From: Leifsonia sp. CL147
Lineage (GTDB): Bacteria; Actinomycetota; Actinomycetes; Actinomycetales; Microbacteriaceae
Length of the DNA: 64,000 bases
NCBI RefSeq assembly: GCF_900114565.1
Contig: NZ_FOTM01000001.1
Coordinates: forward strand, 310,678-374,677
Reading direction: 5' to 3'
The notes beneath the pieces were generated by a model that saw only the letters and a program-made list of their open reading frames with translations, searched no databases and was not told the DNA's origin. This document shows, piece after piece, positions 1-10,900 of the stretch. Every line of letters starts with the position of its first letter. Position 1 is the first letter of the stretch. A program made the position numbers and the translations under genes.

Positions 1-3000
1 TGCCGCACCGGCCGGGCAGGTGATCGCCGGCGGAGTACCGGTCCCGGTGAACGCGGTGTCCGTCACCGACACGTTCGACAGGGTCACATTTCCGGTGTTG
101 GTCACCTCGAACGAGTAGGTGACCGTCTGACCGGCCGCAGTGATGGTGGCCGGGCTCGCCGACTTCACCAGCGCGATCGACGGGTCCGCCGGCGCGGGGA
201 TCGTCACGGTGTCCGGAGGCGAGGTCACCGTGGTCCCGGAGGGATCGGTCCCGCGCGCGGTCGCCGTGTTCTGCACCGAGCCGCGGTCGACGTCCGCCTG
301 GGTGATCGTGTACGTGGCCGTGCAGGTCACCTGTGCGCCGGGCGCCAGCGAGGACGCGCCGGCCGGACAGGTCGCCGGGCTCATCGAGCCGGATCCGGTG
401 AAGGCGCCCTCATCGATCCCGACATTCGTCAGAGTGGTGTTTCCGGTGTTGGTCACCAGGAACGAGTACGTGACGACCTGGCCCACCGTGTAGTGGGCGG
501 CGTCCGACGGGGAGGCGGACTTCACGACGCTGATCGAGGGGTCCGGCGTCACGCCGACGATCGCCGTCGACGGCTGCGAGACCTCCGTGGAGCCGGACGG
601 GTCCGTGCCGGTCGCCGTGGCCGTGTTGGCCACCTGGCCCGCATCCACATCCGCCTGGGTCAGCGTGTAGGAGGCCGTGCAGATCACCGACACGCCAGGC
701 GCCAGCGACGCAGCACCTGCCGGGCACGTCACCGCGGACAGGGTCCCTGTGCCGGTGAACGCACCTTCGTTCACGGTCACACCCGTCAACGTGGTGTTGC
801 CCGTGTTGGTGACGCGGAACGAGTAGGCGACCGTGTCGCCGGCCTTCCCGACGGTGGCAGGGTTCGCGGTCTTCACGATCGCGATACCCGAAGCCGGCGG
901 AATCGGCACGATGAACGTGGACGGCGGCGACACGGGCGGCGGCCCGGACGGCGGGGTGCCCGTCGCGGTGGCCGTGTTGCTCACCTGGCCGGCATCCACA
1001 TCCGCCTGGGTCAGCGTGTACGTGGCGGTGCAGGTCACGCTCGCACCGGGCGCGAGCGATGCCGCAACTGCCGGGCAGGTCACAGCGGACAGGGTGCCCG
1101 TGCCGGAGAACGCGCCCTCGTCCACGGTCACGTTCGTCAGCGTCGTGTTCCCGGTGTTCCTGACCAGGAAGGAGTAGGTGAGCTTGTCACCCACCTTGCC
1201 TGCCGTGTTCGGTGTGGCCGTCTTGGTGACGGTGATGCCCGACGCCGGTGGGATGGGGACGATGAACGTGGACGGCGGCGACACCGGCGGCGGCCCGGAC
1301 GGCGGGGTGCCCGTCGCGGTGGCCGTGTTGCTGACCGTGCCGGCATCGACGTCCGCCTGCGTCAGCGTGTACGAGGCGGTGCACGTCACCGATGCCCCGG
1401 GCGCCAGGGATGCGGCCCCGGCGGGACAGGCGGCCGGCGAGAGCGTCCCCGTTCCGGTGAAGGCGCCTTCGCTGACCTTCACGTCGGTCAGGGTGGTGTT
1501 CCCGGTGTTGGTGACCAGGAACGAATAGGTGAGCTGATCGCCGACCTTCCCGGCCGTGGCCGGGGTGGCGGTCTTCACCAGGCTGATGCCGGGCGCAGGC
1601 GCCGCGGTCACCGTCGCGGTCGACGGAGTCGACGTCACGGGGGACCCGGTCGGCGGGGTGCCTGCGGCGGTGGCGGTGTTCGTGATCGAACCCGCATCCA
1701 CGTCGGCCTGCGTCGCCACGTAGGTGGTCGTGCAGGTCAGCCGGCCGCCGGGCAGGAGGGTCGCCGGCGGGCAGGTGACGGACGGTGCCGTGCCCGTTCC
1801 GGAGAACGCGGTCTCGGTCACGGCCGGGTTCGTCAGGGTGACGTTGCCGGTGTTGGTGACCAGGAACGAATAGGTGACCGTCTGCCCTGCGGCGGTGATC
1901 GTGGTCGGCGTGGCCGACTTGACCAGGCTGATCGCCGGAGTCGACGGCGCAGGGATCTTCACCGTCGAGGGCGGCGAGGTGACCGTGCCGCCCGACGGGG
2001 AGGTGCCGTCCGCGGTCGCCGTGTTCTGCAGCGAACCGCGATCCACGTCCGCCTGGGTGATCGTGTACGTCGCCGTGCAGACGACCTGCGCTCCCGGAGC
2101 GAGGGATGCGGCGCCCGCCGGGCAGACCGCCGGAGACATCGCCCCCGAACCGGTGAATGCGCCTTCGGCGATGCCGACCTCGGTCAGCGTGACATTGCCG
2201 GTGTTCGTCACCACGAAGGAGTAGGAGATGACCTGGCCGAGCGTGTAGTGGGCGGCGTCGTTCGGCGTCGCCGACTTCACCACGCTGATCGCCGGCGCAG
2301 GGGCGGCCGTGACGACCGCGGTCGACGGCGGCGACACCGGGGCCGGGCCGTTCGGCGGAGTACCGGTGGCGGTGGCGGTGTTCGTGACCTGGCCCGCATC
2401 CACGTCCGCCTGCGTCGCCACGTACGTGGCCGTGCAGGTCACGGTCGCGCCCGGAGCGAGGGATGCCGCAGCAGCCGGGCAGGTGATCGCCGGCGCAGGG
2501 CCGGTGCCGCTGAACGCGGTGTCGGTCACCGTCACGCCGGACAGCGCCACGTTGCCGGTGTTCGTCACCGCGAACGTGTAGGTGACCGGCTGCCCGGCGG
2601 CCGTGATGGTCGTCGGCGTCGCCGACTTCACCAGAGCGATGGCCGGGATCTGCACCGGGGTGCTGGTGGAGCAACCGGTGGCGGCGCACGAGCCGCCCGA
2701 GCCGGTGGGCACAGCGGTGTTGTTCAGGGTGAGATCCCCGGTGTCGGGGGAGTCGACCTTGACTTGATAGGTGATCGTGACCGTGGAGCCGGCGGCGGGG
2801 GCCACCGCCAGAGGTCCGGCCCACGAGATCGTCGTCCCGGACACCGACACGACGCCGGCGCTGGCCGTCGCCGATCCGGGGACGTAGGCCGCATCATCCG
2901 TGACGCCGCTCAAAGCATCGCGGAACGATGCCGCTCCGGCTCCGGTGGCCGCGTAGGCGGCCTGGCCGGTGTTGGCGACGGTGACCGTGTAGGTCACTAC

Positions 3001-6000
3001 GCCGCCCTGGATCGTCGCCGCCGGCGACGCCGACTTCGCGACCGTGTAGGTCTCCACCGGTGTGGTCACCGAGCAGGTGGGGTCGACGCTGCCGGGCGCG
3101 CAGTTGCTCACGCCGGCCGGTGTGACCACGGTGTTCTTCAGCAGCTTGTCGCCGGTGTCCGGGCTGTTCACGGTCACCGAGTAGGTGATCGTGATGGTCT
3201 GTCCCGGCATCAGGCTCGCTGCCGTCCAGGCGAGGGTGTTGCCGGTCACCGTCGGGATGCTGCCGGCCGAGGATGCCGCATCCCCGTTGTAGGTGGCGTC
3301 ATCGAGCACAGCGGAGAGGTCGTCGCTGATCGACGGGTTCACGGCGGGTGCCGCACTCGTCGCCGGCTCGGTCACCGTGACGGTGTAGTGGACGATGGAG
3401 CCAGGTGCGGCTGCCGCACCGGCATCGGAGGTCTTCTTCACCACGTACGGGGACGGGACCACGAACCCGGCCGGGTCGCTCACGTTCAGCGCGGGCCCGG
3501 ACGGCGGGGTCACCGACGCCGATGCGGTGTTCACGGTCGTGCCGACGCTCGCGGTCAGCTGGCAGGCGAACACCTGGGTCGCGCCGGGTGCCAGAGAGGC
3601 GATCGTACCTCCGCATCCCGGTGCCTGGGGGTCGGAGACGACCACGTTGGTGAGTGTTCCCGTGCCCTTGTTGGTGGCGATGACTTCGAACGGGACGCTG
3701 TCACCGACCGCGTACTGCGCGAAGCCGGCGACCGTGTTCGCGTCCATCCACGACGAGTTGGCGGACGGGTCGGCCGGAGTCGGAGTGCCGCCCTTGGCCA
3801 GTACGTACTTCTTCAGATCGAGGGCGTAGCAGTCCCCGATGGTCGTCGTCGCCGACGACAGCATCGGCAGACCAGTGTGTCCCGCGATCGAGTTCGCCGA
3901 GTTGACCATGACCTGGCCGGGCTTGTTGTCACTGGATGCCGGGGCCGCGCAGCTCGTGCCGGCCGGCGTCGTGAACGCGATGCGGATGTTCTGCGTGGCG
4001 CCGGGCGCGAGCGCCGGGCCGATCACGCGAACGGCTGTCGGCTTCGCCGGCTTCACCGTGGTCCAGCCGACCGTGTTCCCGGTGATGCTGCCCGGTGTCC
4101 CACCGTTGGAGGCCGCACGCGGGTCATTGCTCAGCGACGCGGGGGAGGCGGTCGAGTAGTACACCGTCGCTCCGGCGACGGCCGTCACTCCCGTCACCGT
4201 GTAGGTGCCGTCGATCGTGGTGCCGCGGCCGTCGGCCGTGCTCGGCAGGATGTCGATCGTGTCCGTATACGGGTTGTTCACCGGATCCTGGGAGCTCACC
4301 AGCAGGTCCCACGCGGACGAGTCGCCGTAGAAGGAGAGGGTGTTCGCCTCGACCGACTTGCCGAGAGTGGTCGCGCCGTTGTTCGGGACGGTCACGCTCG
4401 CCGTCGCCTGCCGTACGGCCGCCGGGCGATTGTCGCCAGGAACGTCGACCTCCGCAGTGTTGGTGAGCACGGTCCCCGGAGCGATGGCGCTGTTCGAGGC
4501 CGTCTGCGCCTGGTAGGTGATCGGCTGCGCGGTGTTCGCCGGAACGTTCGTGAACGTGTAGCTGAGCACCTGCTGTCCCGAACCGTTCGTCGTCACCGTG
4601 GGCGCCGGGGAGCCGGAACCCGCGACGTAGGTCATCCCCGCCGGGAGAGTGTCCGTGACGGTGAAGGACTGGTTCGGCGGGCTCTGCACCGCAAGATCGG
4701 CCTCGGCGCTGAGGTTGTAGGTGATCGGAACCCCGGGCTGCGCCGTCGTGCTGGCTGTCGTCTTGGTGATCGCACCGGTCGGGCCCTGGATCCGCATCGC
4801 GTCGCGGATCCCATTGGTGTTCGGGCCGTAGGTGCTGCCCGGGATGGTCGCGATGACGTTGGGATTGGTGCTGATGTTGATGTAGTTGTTCAGGTTCGGG
4901 TAGCCCGGGAACGTCGTTGCGGTGTTATAGGGCGCGTTGAACGCGCCGACCACCCACGACTCGGCACCGATCGGAGCCGTCGGCGGGACGTAGCCCCACA
5001 CCCGCAGGAAGTGGTGGAACTGCTTGTCCACGGCCGGGTTCCAGGTCATCTTCACGGCAGTGACGCCCGCCGGAACGCTCACGATGCACTTGTCGTCGGA
5101 GTACGCGGGCGAGATCGACGCTGTCTGAGTGGAGCAACCGGCCGGCAGCGGTGCCGAGATCCACGGGCTCCCCGCCACACCGACCGGCTCCCCGCACGTC
5201 TCGGTCTTCGTGTTCAAAGCATCGGTCCGGTACCAGAGATGCGCTGTCGTCATGTTGGAATACGACGCACCGTCGGCCGCCAGGAAGTCCACATATCGCG
5301 GAGTGAACGCGGCAGGGTTCTGGATCATCACACAGGACCCGGCCAGGTCCGCACCGCCAGCACCGCTGTAGGTGGACCAGGTCACGCTGTCGGCCTGGCC
5401 GCCGAGCGGCTGATCGGCGAGGGTATACGGCCCGGGGTTGGTCGAGGACCCTGCGGCCGGCCAGGGGAAGGTCTTGGTCTGCGCGGTCCCGGGTGCGGCC
5501 CACAGATTCGCGTCCCACGGGGAGCGACCGGCAGTGGGGCTGCCCATCCAGATCATCGAGAAGACACCGGGAGTCACAAGGGTCGTGCCGGAGACATCGT
5601 TGGAGGTGTTGGTCTCAGCCTGCGTGACACCGTCGGTGAAGGTGAACGGCGTGGGAGTCGCCCCGAAAGTCACTCCGGTGGTTGAGGTGATCGGGCTCGT
5701 GTAGCTGAAGTGAAGCTGACCGGAGGCGACGAAAGTGCTCGTCGACGGGATCGCATTGCCGAGACTGTCCGTCGTCGGAACCTGCTGGAGGCTGTAATCG
5801 AGCCCGCTCAACGTGACGGTGTAATGGGTGCCGCTCCCGCTGATCGTGCATGTCGGCGCGTTGGTCCGGTTGGGGAAGGTGGACGCCGAGTAGGGGATCC
5901 CTGTCGCTTGTGCCGAGTTGTCGACCGGCGCGCATCCCTCCCACTGCAGTCCGGGCAGCTGGCCGGCGACGGACACGGCGATGTCCACCGTGAACGAGTA

Positions 6001-6747
6001 CGTCGACGGCCCCGGAATGCTCCCGGTCGTCATCGCGACGCCGTAGTCGACGACGATGGACGGGCGGTTTCCGCCGCTTCGACTCGAGATCGTCGACTGC
6101 TGGTAGTTCTGGTTCGGCGCACTCAGCACCAGGTCCATGCCGTGCGTCCCGGTGATCGGCAGCCCCGGCGTCGCCGCGGGACCCGCCGTCGCGACGGCCG
6201 AGTCGGAGGTGACGGTGCCGGACACTGAGAGCTTTGATCCGATGCCTCCCGTCGCCCTCACGGGCGCCTGAATGACGGAGGCGGTGCCCTCGGTGATGGT
6301 GCCGAGGTTGCAGACCAACGTCGTCCCGTTCGCCGAGATCGACGAGACCGGCGTCACGCCTTTCGTCTTGCAGACCGCCGGGATGCTGCTGAAGACACCG
6401 TTGGTCGCAGTCAATGTGACCCGCACATTGTCGACAGGATTGTTCGCCTGCGGATTCGTGGCGTCGTTGGTGCTGATGTGCCATTCGGAGGTGACCGCCG
6501 CCCCGTAGGGCGCTGCCGCCGGGTTCCCCACCCAGTTCGTGGTGATCTCGTGCACCGCAGTCGTCGCCGCGGTGGCAGCTCCCGCCAGGCTGAACACGGA
6601 GATGGTCCCGACGCCGATCGCGACCAGCGCCGAGAGCACGCGGAACCCGCGCGTCGGCGAGTCCCCGTACCAGAACAGCGACCGGATTCCCCGCCCGGAG
6701 CGAGCGTGCGTGCCGCCCCCCGTGAGCACAGCGTTACGACGCGCCAC
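1..6747 (-). CDS. Giant secreted DUF11-repeat surface protein (3' end beyond window)
   Basis: Open from a GTG at 6747 to the left edge with no stop, so at least 2249 residues. The GTG is preceded by AAGGGA at good spacing, and an in-frame stop lies at 6799-6801 just upstream. A basic N-terminus and a hydrophobic stretch at about residues 36-62 ending in Ala-rich sequence form a signal peptide. About 600 residues of unique secreted sequence follow, then roughly a dozen DUF11 (CARDB/Ig-like) repeats with cores such as [16 protein letters not shown] and [13 protein letters not shown]. DUF11 proteins are extracellular stalk or adhesin-like proteins; the ligand is unknown. The C-terminus, where a sortase signal would sit, is not visible. 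Codons run on the minus strand; the long plus-strand reading frame over it is an antisense shadow. Confidence 0.9.
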   Translation of the reverse strand, partial: MARRNAVLTGGGTHARSGRGIRSLFWYGDSPTRGFRVLSALVAIGVGTISVFSLAGAATAATTAVHEITTNWVGNPAAAPYGAAVTSEWHISTNDATNPQANNPVDNVRVTLTATNGVFSSIPAVCKTKGVTPVSSISANGTTLVCNLGTITEGTASVIQAPVRATGGIGSKLSVSGTVTSDSAVATAGPAATPGLPITGTHGMDLVLSAPNQNYQQSTISSRSGGNRPSIVVDYGVAMTTGSIPGPSTYSFTVDIAVSVAGQLPGLQWEGCAPVDNSAQATGIPYSASTFPNRTNAPTCTISGSGTHYTVTLSGLDYSLQQVPTTDSLGNAIPSTSTFVASGQLHFSYTSPITSTTGVTFGATPTPFTFTDGVTQAETNTSNDVSGTTLVTPGVFSMIWMGSPTAGRSPWDANLWAAPGTAQTKTFPWPAAGSSTNPGPYTLADQPLGGQADSVTWSTYSGAGGADLAGSCVMIQNPAAFTPRYVDFLAADGASYSNMTTAHLWYRTDALNTKTETCGEPVGVAGSPWISAPLPAGCSTQTASISPAYSDDKCIVSVPAGVTAVKMTWNPAVDKQFHHFLRVWGYVPPTAPIGAESWVVGAFNAPYNTATTFPGYPNLNNYINISTNPNVIATIPGSTYGPNTNGIRDAMRIQGPTGAITKTTASTTAQPGVPITYNLSAEADLAVQSPPNQSFTVTDTLPAGMTYVAGSGSPAPTVTTNGSGQQVLSYTFTNVPANTAQPITYQAQTASNSAIAPGTVLTNTAEVDVPGDNRPAAVRQATASVTVPNNGATTLGKSVEANTLSFYGDSSAWDLLVSSQDPVNNPYTDTIDILPSTADGRGTTIDGTYTVTGVTAVAGATVYYSTASPASLSNDPRAASNGGTPGSITGNTVGWTTVKPAKPTAVRVIGPALAPGATQNIRIAFTTPAGTSCAAPASSDNKPGQVMVNSANSIAGHTGLPMLSSATTTIGDCYALDLKKYVLAKGGTPTPADPSANSSWMDANTVAGFAQYAVGDSVPFEVIATNKGTGTLTNVVVSDPQAPGCGGTIASLAPGATQVFACQLTASVGTTVNTASASVTPPSGPALNVSDPAGFVVPSPYVVKKTSDAGAAAAPGSIVHYTVTVTEPATSAAPAVNPSISDDLSAVLDDATYNGDAASSAGSIPTVTGNTLAWTAASLMPGQTITITYSVTVNSPDTGDKLLKNTVVTPAGVSNCAPGSVDPTCSVTTPVETYTVAKSASPAATIQGGVVTYTVTVANTGQAAYAATGAGAASFRDALSGVTDDAAYVPGSATASAGVVSVSGTTISWAGPLAVAPAAGSTVTITYQVKVDSPDTGDLTLNNTAVPTGSGGSCAATGCSTSTPVQIPAIALVKSATPTTITAAGQPVTYTFAVTNTGNVALSGVTVTDTAFSGTGPAPAITCPAAAASLAPGATVTCTATYVATQADVDAGQVTNTATATGTPPNGPAPVSPPSTAVVTAAPAPAISVVKSATPNDAAHYTLGQVISYSFVVTNTGNVTLTEVGIAEGAFTGSGAMSPAVCPAGAASLAPGAQVVCTATYTITQADVDRGSLQNTATADGTSPSGGTVTSPPSTVKIPAPSTPAISLVKSATPTTITAAGQTVTYSFLVTNTGNVTLTNPAVTETAFSGTGTAPSVTCPPATLLPGGRLTCTTTYVATQADVDAGSITNTATAAGTPPTGSPVTSTPSTATVTAAPAPGISLVKTATPATAGKVGDQLTYSFLVTNTGNTTLTDVKVSEGAFTGTGTLSPAACPAGAASLAPGASVTCTASYTLTQADVDAGTVSNTATATGTPPSGPPPVSPPSTFIVPIPPASGITVTKTATPNTAGKVGDKLTYSFLVRNTGNTTLTNVTVDEGAFSGTGTLSAVTCPAVAASLAPGASVTCTATYTLTQADVDAGQVSNTATATGTPPSGPPPVSPPSTFIVPIPPASGIAIVKTANPATVGKAGDTVAYSFRVTNTGNTTLTGVTVNEGAFTGTGTLSAVTCPAGAASLAPGVSVICTASYTLTQADVDAGQVANTATATGTDPSGSTEVSQPSTAIVGVTPDPSISVVKSASPSDAAHYTVGQVVTYSFLVTNTGNTTLTNVGIDEGAFTGSGSMSPATCPAGASSLAPGAQVTCTATYTITQADVDRGSVQNTATARGTDPSGTTVTSPPDTVTIPAPADPSIALVKSASPATITAAGQTVTYSFEVTNTGNVTLSNVSVTDTAFTGTGTPPAITCPAGAA

Positions 6748-6860
6748 AGCTATTCCCTTTCCCGCAGGACGACCGCCGGACGCCAGACAGGCACACGGTC
6801 AGATCACAGCTAAGTGGATAACGGCACCCCAGCGCCAACGGAATGCGAAGAGTTCACCCT

Positions 6861-7859
6861 CTAATCACCCTGGCCGGTCCTGCAGCCAGGGTCTGATACG
6901 CGGTAGAGCCCGCGGGTGGGCGCGGTCAGTTCCGAGGCGGTCGGTGGCTGTGCTCCCGATCGTGAGACCGTTATGGCGGCGGCGCGCGCCGCGAATTCGC
7001 CGACCTCGCGTAGCTGGCTGGGGGTGATGGCGTGGGGGTGGTGTCCGGCGGTGAGGAGCTGGTGGAGCATGGCTGCCATGTAGCTGTCGCCGGCTCCGAT
7101 GGTGTCCGCCACGATGGTGGGAATCGGTTCGATGTGCACGAGGTGGTTTCCGGCGGCTAGAAGCGATCCTGCGGCGCCCATGGTCAGCGCACCGATCCCT
7201 CCCTGCTCGGCCAGGGCGACGGCTACCGCGTCGGGGGCGGTGCCGGGGTAGAGATAGGCCGCGTCTTCATCGCTGAGCTTGACGATGTCGGCTCGGGCGG
7301 CGAGGCGGTGGAATCGCGTGCGGGCAGCCTCCGGGTCCCCGATGAGGTCCGGGCGCACGTTCGGGTCGAAGCTCACCGTGGCCTGCGCGGGCATGTCCTG
7401 CACCAGGTGTTCGATCTGGTCGGCTCCGGGGTCCAGGAAGGCTGAGATCGAACCGATGTGCAGGTGGTGCACCGCTGGAACGCGGACCGGAGAGGGGAGA
7501 CGCCAATCGATATCGAAGGCGTATTCCGCTGCTCCATCGCGGCCGATGGTGGCCTGGGCGATGGAGGTCTGGGTGAGGCTCCAGGACTCGGGGAGGATCT
7601 CCACCCCGGCCGCCCCGAGCCATGACGCGATCCGCGCGCCTCGCTGATCGCGGCCCAGCGCGGTGAGGAACCGGGTCGCGGTATCCAGTCGAGCAAGGCC
7701 GAGGGCGACATTGGCCGGCGACCCTCCCGGGTGCTCGGTCTCGTTCTGGCCTGCACGAATGACATCGGTGAGCGCTTCGCCGGCGACGAGCACTTTCGAT
7801 CCAGGGCCTGCGGCTCCGGCTCGTGCCTGGATCGGTTCTGACGAACACATCGGGATCAT
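6861..7859 (-). CDS. PfkB-family sugar kinase (fructokinase-like)
   Basis: 332 residues, the normal length for ribokinase/PfkB kinases, which phosphorylate a sugar with ATP in the cytoplasm. The N-terminal PfkB signature GGSPANVALGLARL and the C-terminal signature DTIGAGDSYMAAML are both present; the Asp in GAGD is the catalytic base of the family. The chosen ATG at 7859 has AGAGGA just upstream; an ATG at 7850 is an alternative. It lies 116 bp downstream of the GH30 gene on the same strand and may be co-transcribed with it. With the GH32-like enzyme nearby, fructose is a plausible substrate, but the sugar specificity is inferred. A GC-rich hairpin (8-bp stem, 6867-6874 with 6885-6892) overlaps its last codons. 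Confidence 0.9.
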   Translation of the reverse strand: MIPMCSSEPIQARAGAAGPGSKVLVAGEALTDVIRAGQNETEHPGGSPANVALGLARLDTATRFLTALGRDQRGARIASWLGAAGVEILPESWSLTQTSIAQATIGRDGAAEYAFDIDWRLPSPVRVPAVHHLHIGSISAFLDPGADQIEHLVQDMPAQATVSFDPNVRPDLIGDPEAARTRFHRLAARADIVKLSDEDAAYLYPGTAPDAVAVALAEQGGIGALTMGAAGSLLAAGNHLVHIEPIPTIVADTIGAGDSYMAAMLHQLLTAGHHPHAITPSQLREVGEFAARAAAITVSRSGAQPPTASELTAPTRGLYRVSDPGCRTGQGD

Positions 7860-7975
7860 CCATTCCTCTCTGTCGATGCACACTTCCCCCGGCTGATCAC
7901 CGCTTCGAGGGAGTGCGCGTGCGCATAGGGCGGCCCCGGTCGACCGAGTCGACCGGGGCCGCTGTCGGGTGACGC

Positions 7976-10900
7976 TTAGACGTAGACGTTCAGTTCCGCG
8001 ATCGACCACCAGCTGCCCGAGCTCCCCGTGTTCACGATCCTGAGGTAGCGAGCGGTGTGCGAGGGGAAGGAGACGGATTCGACCGGCTGACCGGTGGCGA
8101 TGGTCCCCACCGTGGTCCAGTTCGTGCCGTCGGTCGACACCTGGACGTCGGCACTGGGCGCGTAGTCGCTGGTGCTGCTGCCGGAGTCGACGACCACCTT
8201 GTCGAAGGTCTGCTCCTGGCCCATATCCACCTGCACCCACATCCCGTCGGTCAGGGATGCGCCGGAGCTGTACCGGGTGCTGATGTCCCCATCCAGGATG
8301 TGGGTGAGGGCATCGTTGGGCCATGGGCTGGTGTTCGACGCGGTCGGCGTCCAGCCCGTCCGGGACAGCGGCGTGCTGCCGATCGGAGCGGTGCCGTCAT
8401 GCGTGTACACGTTCAGTTCGGCGATCGACCACCAGCTCCCGGATTCTCCGGTGTCCACGACCCGGATGTAGCGGGCCGTCACCGCCGCGAAGGTCGCGAC
8501 CTCGACCGCCTTCCCGGAGGTGATGGATGCCACCGTCGTCCAGCCGGTGCCGTCGGTGGACACCTGCACGTCCGCGCTGGGGGCATAGTCGCTGGTGCTG
8601 CTGCCGGAGTCGACGACCACCGTGTCGAAGGTCTGCTGCTGTCCCGTGTCGACCTGCACCCACATCCCGTTCGTGAGGGATGCGCCGGAGCTGTACCGGG
8701 TGGTGAGGTCGTTGTCGAGGATGTGGTCGAGCGCGTCGTTCGGCCACGGGCTGGTGTTCGACGCCGAGGCGACCCAGCCCGTCTTGGGAAGGGCGGCCCC
8801 GTAGTCGACGGGGGCCGATCCGTCGGTGTAGACGTTGATCTCGGCGATAGACCACCAGTTGCCCGCACTCCCCGTGCTGACGATCTTGAGGTATCGCGCC
8901 GTCTGGGATTCGAAGGTCGCCACCTCGACGGGTTGCCCGTTCGTGATGGAGGTCACCTTCGTCCAGGTGGTGGCGTCCTGCGACACGTAGACGTCTGCGC
9001 TGGGTGCGTAGTCGCTCGTGCTGGTCCCGGAGTCGATGACCACGCGGTTGAAGGTGCGCACCTGCGCCATGTCCAGCTGGATGGCCATCCCGTTGGTGAG
9101 GGACGCGCCGGAGCTGTAGCGGGTGGTGAGGTCGCCATCCAGGACATGCGGGAGGGCGTCGGCAGGCCACGGGCTGTAGCTCGTCGCTGTAGCGGCCCAA
9201 CCGGCACGCGACAGCGGTGTTCCGTAGACCGGAGTCGCGGTGCCGCCGGTGTACACGTTGAACTCGCCGATGGACCACCAGTTCCCGGAGGTGCCGGTGG
9301 TCACCACCTTGATGTAGCGGGCCGTCTGCGGCGCAAACGTGACCGCCTGGATCTGCTGCCCGTCCGCCGTGATCGCCGCGACCTTCGTCCAGGTCTCACC
9401 GTCGGAGGAGACGAAGACGTCCGCGCCACGGGCGTAGTCGCCGGTGCTGGCGGTGGAGTCCAGCGCGATCGTGTCGAACGTCTGCGCCTGGCCCATGTCC
9501 ACTTGCAGCCACTGCCCGGGGGTCTGCCCCGTGCCGGAGCTGTACCGGGTACTGGGATCGCCGTCCAGGAGATTCGGCAGCACGTCCGTGGGGTATGGGC
9601 TCTGGTCCGACGCCTTCGCGCTCCATCCGCTGCGTGAGAGCGGGGTCCCCAGCCCGTTGACGGTGTAGGTGGCGCTTCCGGCGGTCTGGCCGCTGGCTGC
9701 GTTCACCGACACCGTGTACTTCCCCGACGGCAGACCGGCAGGCACGTACGCGGTGATGCTGGTGTCGGTCCACGCGGTGATGTCGGCCTGGTTGCCGCCG
9801 AAGTACACGGTTCCGAGTCCCTGGGTCGCACCGAAGTGGGTTCCGGTGATGGTGTACTGGGCTCCTGGAATCCCGGTGCTCGGGCTGAGACCGCTGAATG
9901 TCGGAGAAGGGGCGCTGGAGAGATCCCGCGTGGTGAACATCGCGGAGGTTCCAGCCGGCAGCGTGTACGTGTACGAGTCGTCGGTGGAGGCGGAGAACGT
10001 CTGCGGCTTCTCGCTGCCGTTGTACACGACAGTGACTTTCGCGCCGTCCGGGCTGGTCCAGTTCTGCAGTTGGAGTCCCTTGCCGACCGAGGCCGGGCTC
10101 TGGAGCGCACCCGTCTGCTTCTGACCTCCGACCACGGTGATGTCACCGATGGACCAATGGAAGAAGAACGACGGCGCGGTGCTCACGACGCGGAGGTAGC
10201 GGGCGGTCTGCGGCTGGAAGGTGATGGTGGTCTTGCCGAGGGCGCCGTTGCCGTCCGCGACCGCGGTGCCCCAGTTCTTGCCGTCGTCGGAGACGTAGAC
10301 CTGGTATTGGAATACCGAGTCGAATGCATTGTCCGCCGTGTTGTCGAGCACGATCTGGCTCACGCTGGTTCGAGATCCCAGATCGACCTGGTACCAGTCG
10401 CCGCTGGCCATTTTGTTCGCCGTCCGCCAGCGGGTGCTGAGATCGCCGTCGGTCGCGGCCGCCGCCGGGTCACCGGCCTCACTCGAGGATGCGCTCACCT
10501 TCCAGCCGCTGCGGTCGAGCGGCTTTCCGGGGGAGTGGATGCTCGCTCCCACCGGCAGCGAGTACGTGGTGAGAGTGCTGCCCGCGACCGCGGAGTTCTG
10601 CAACGGCAGCAACTCGGGGTCGTACGTGACGGTCTGTCGGCCCGTGACGCCGGACGGCGCCTTGAACTCGAACGTGTGCTGCGGGTCCTTCACACTGGCT
10701 GCGGGAGTCGTGCCGTGCTGCTTCGGGCCGGTGTAGGTGAAGGTCGCTGCCGCGCCGGCGTTCAGCGTGTAGTCGAAGGACTCGGTGCCGTCGGCCACGC
10801 TGAAGGTCTTGGTCTGGGTCGAGTCGTTGTAGGCCACGACGACCTTCGAGCCGTCGGGGTTCTGGAACGCGACGTCGTTGATGCTTCCGGCCCCGAAAGT

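Noticed and set aside
493-5685. Plus-strand open frame of 1730 codons
   Set aside because: It is antisense to the DUF11 gene at 1-6747. Its translation is Arg/Gly/His-rich low-complexity sequence without domains, an artefact of GC-rich repeats.
6867-6892. Hairpin as terminator of the kinase gene
   Set aside because: It lies within the last codons of the gene and has an 8-bp stem with a 10-base loop; too weak and misplaced to call.
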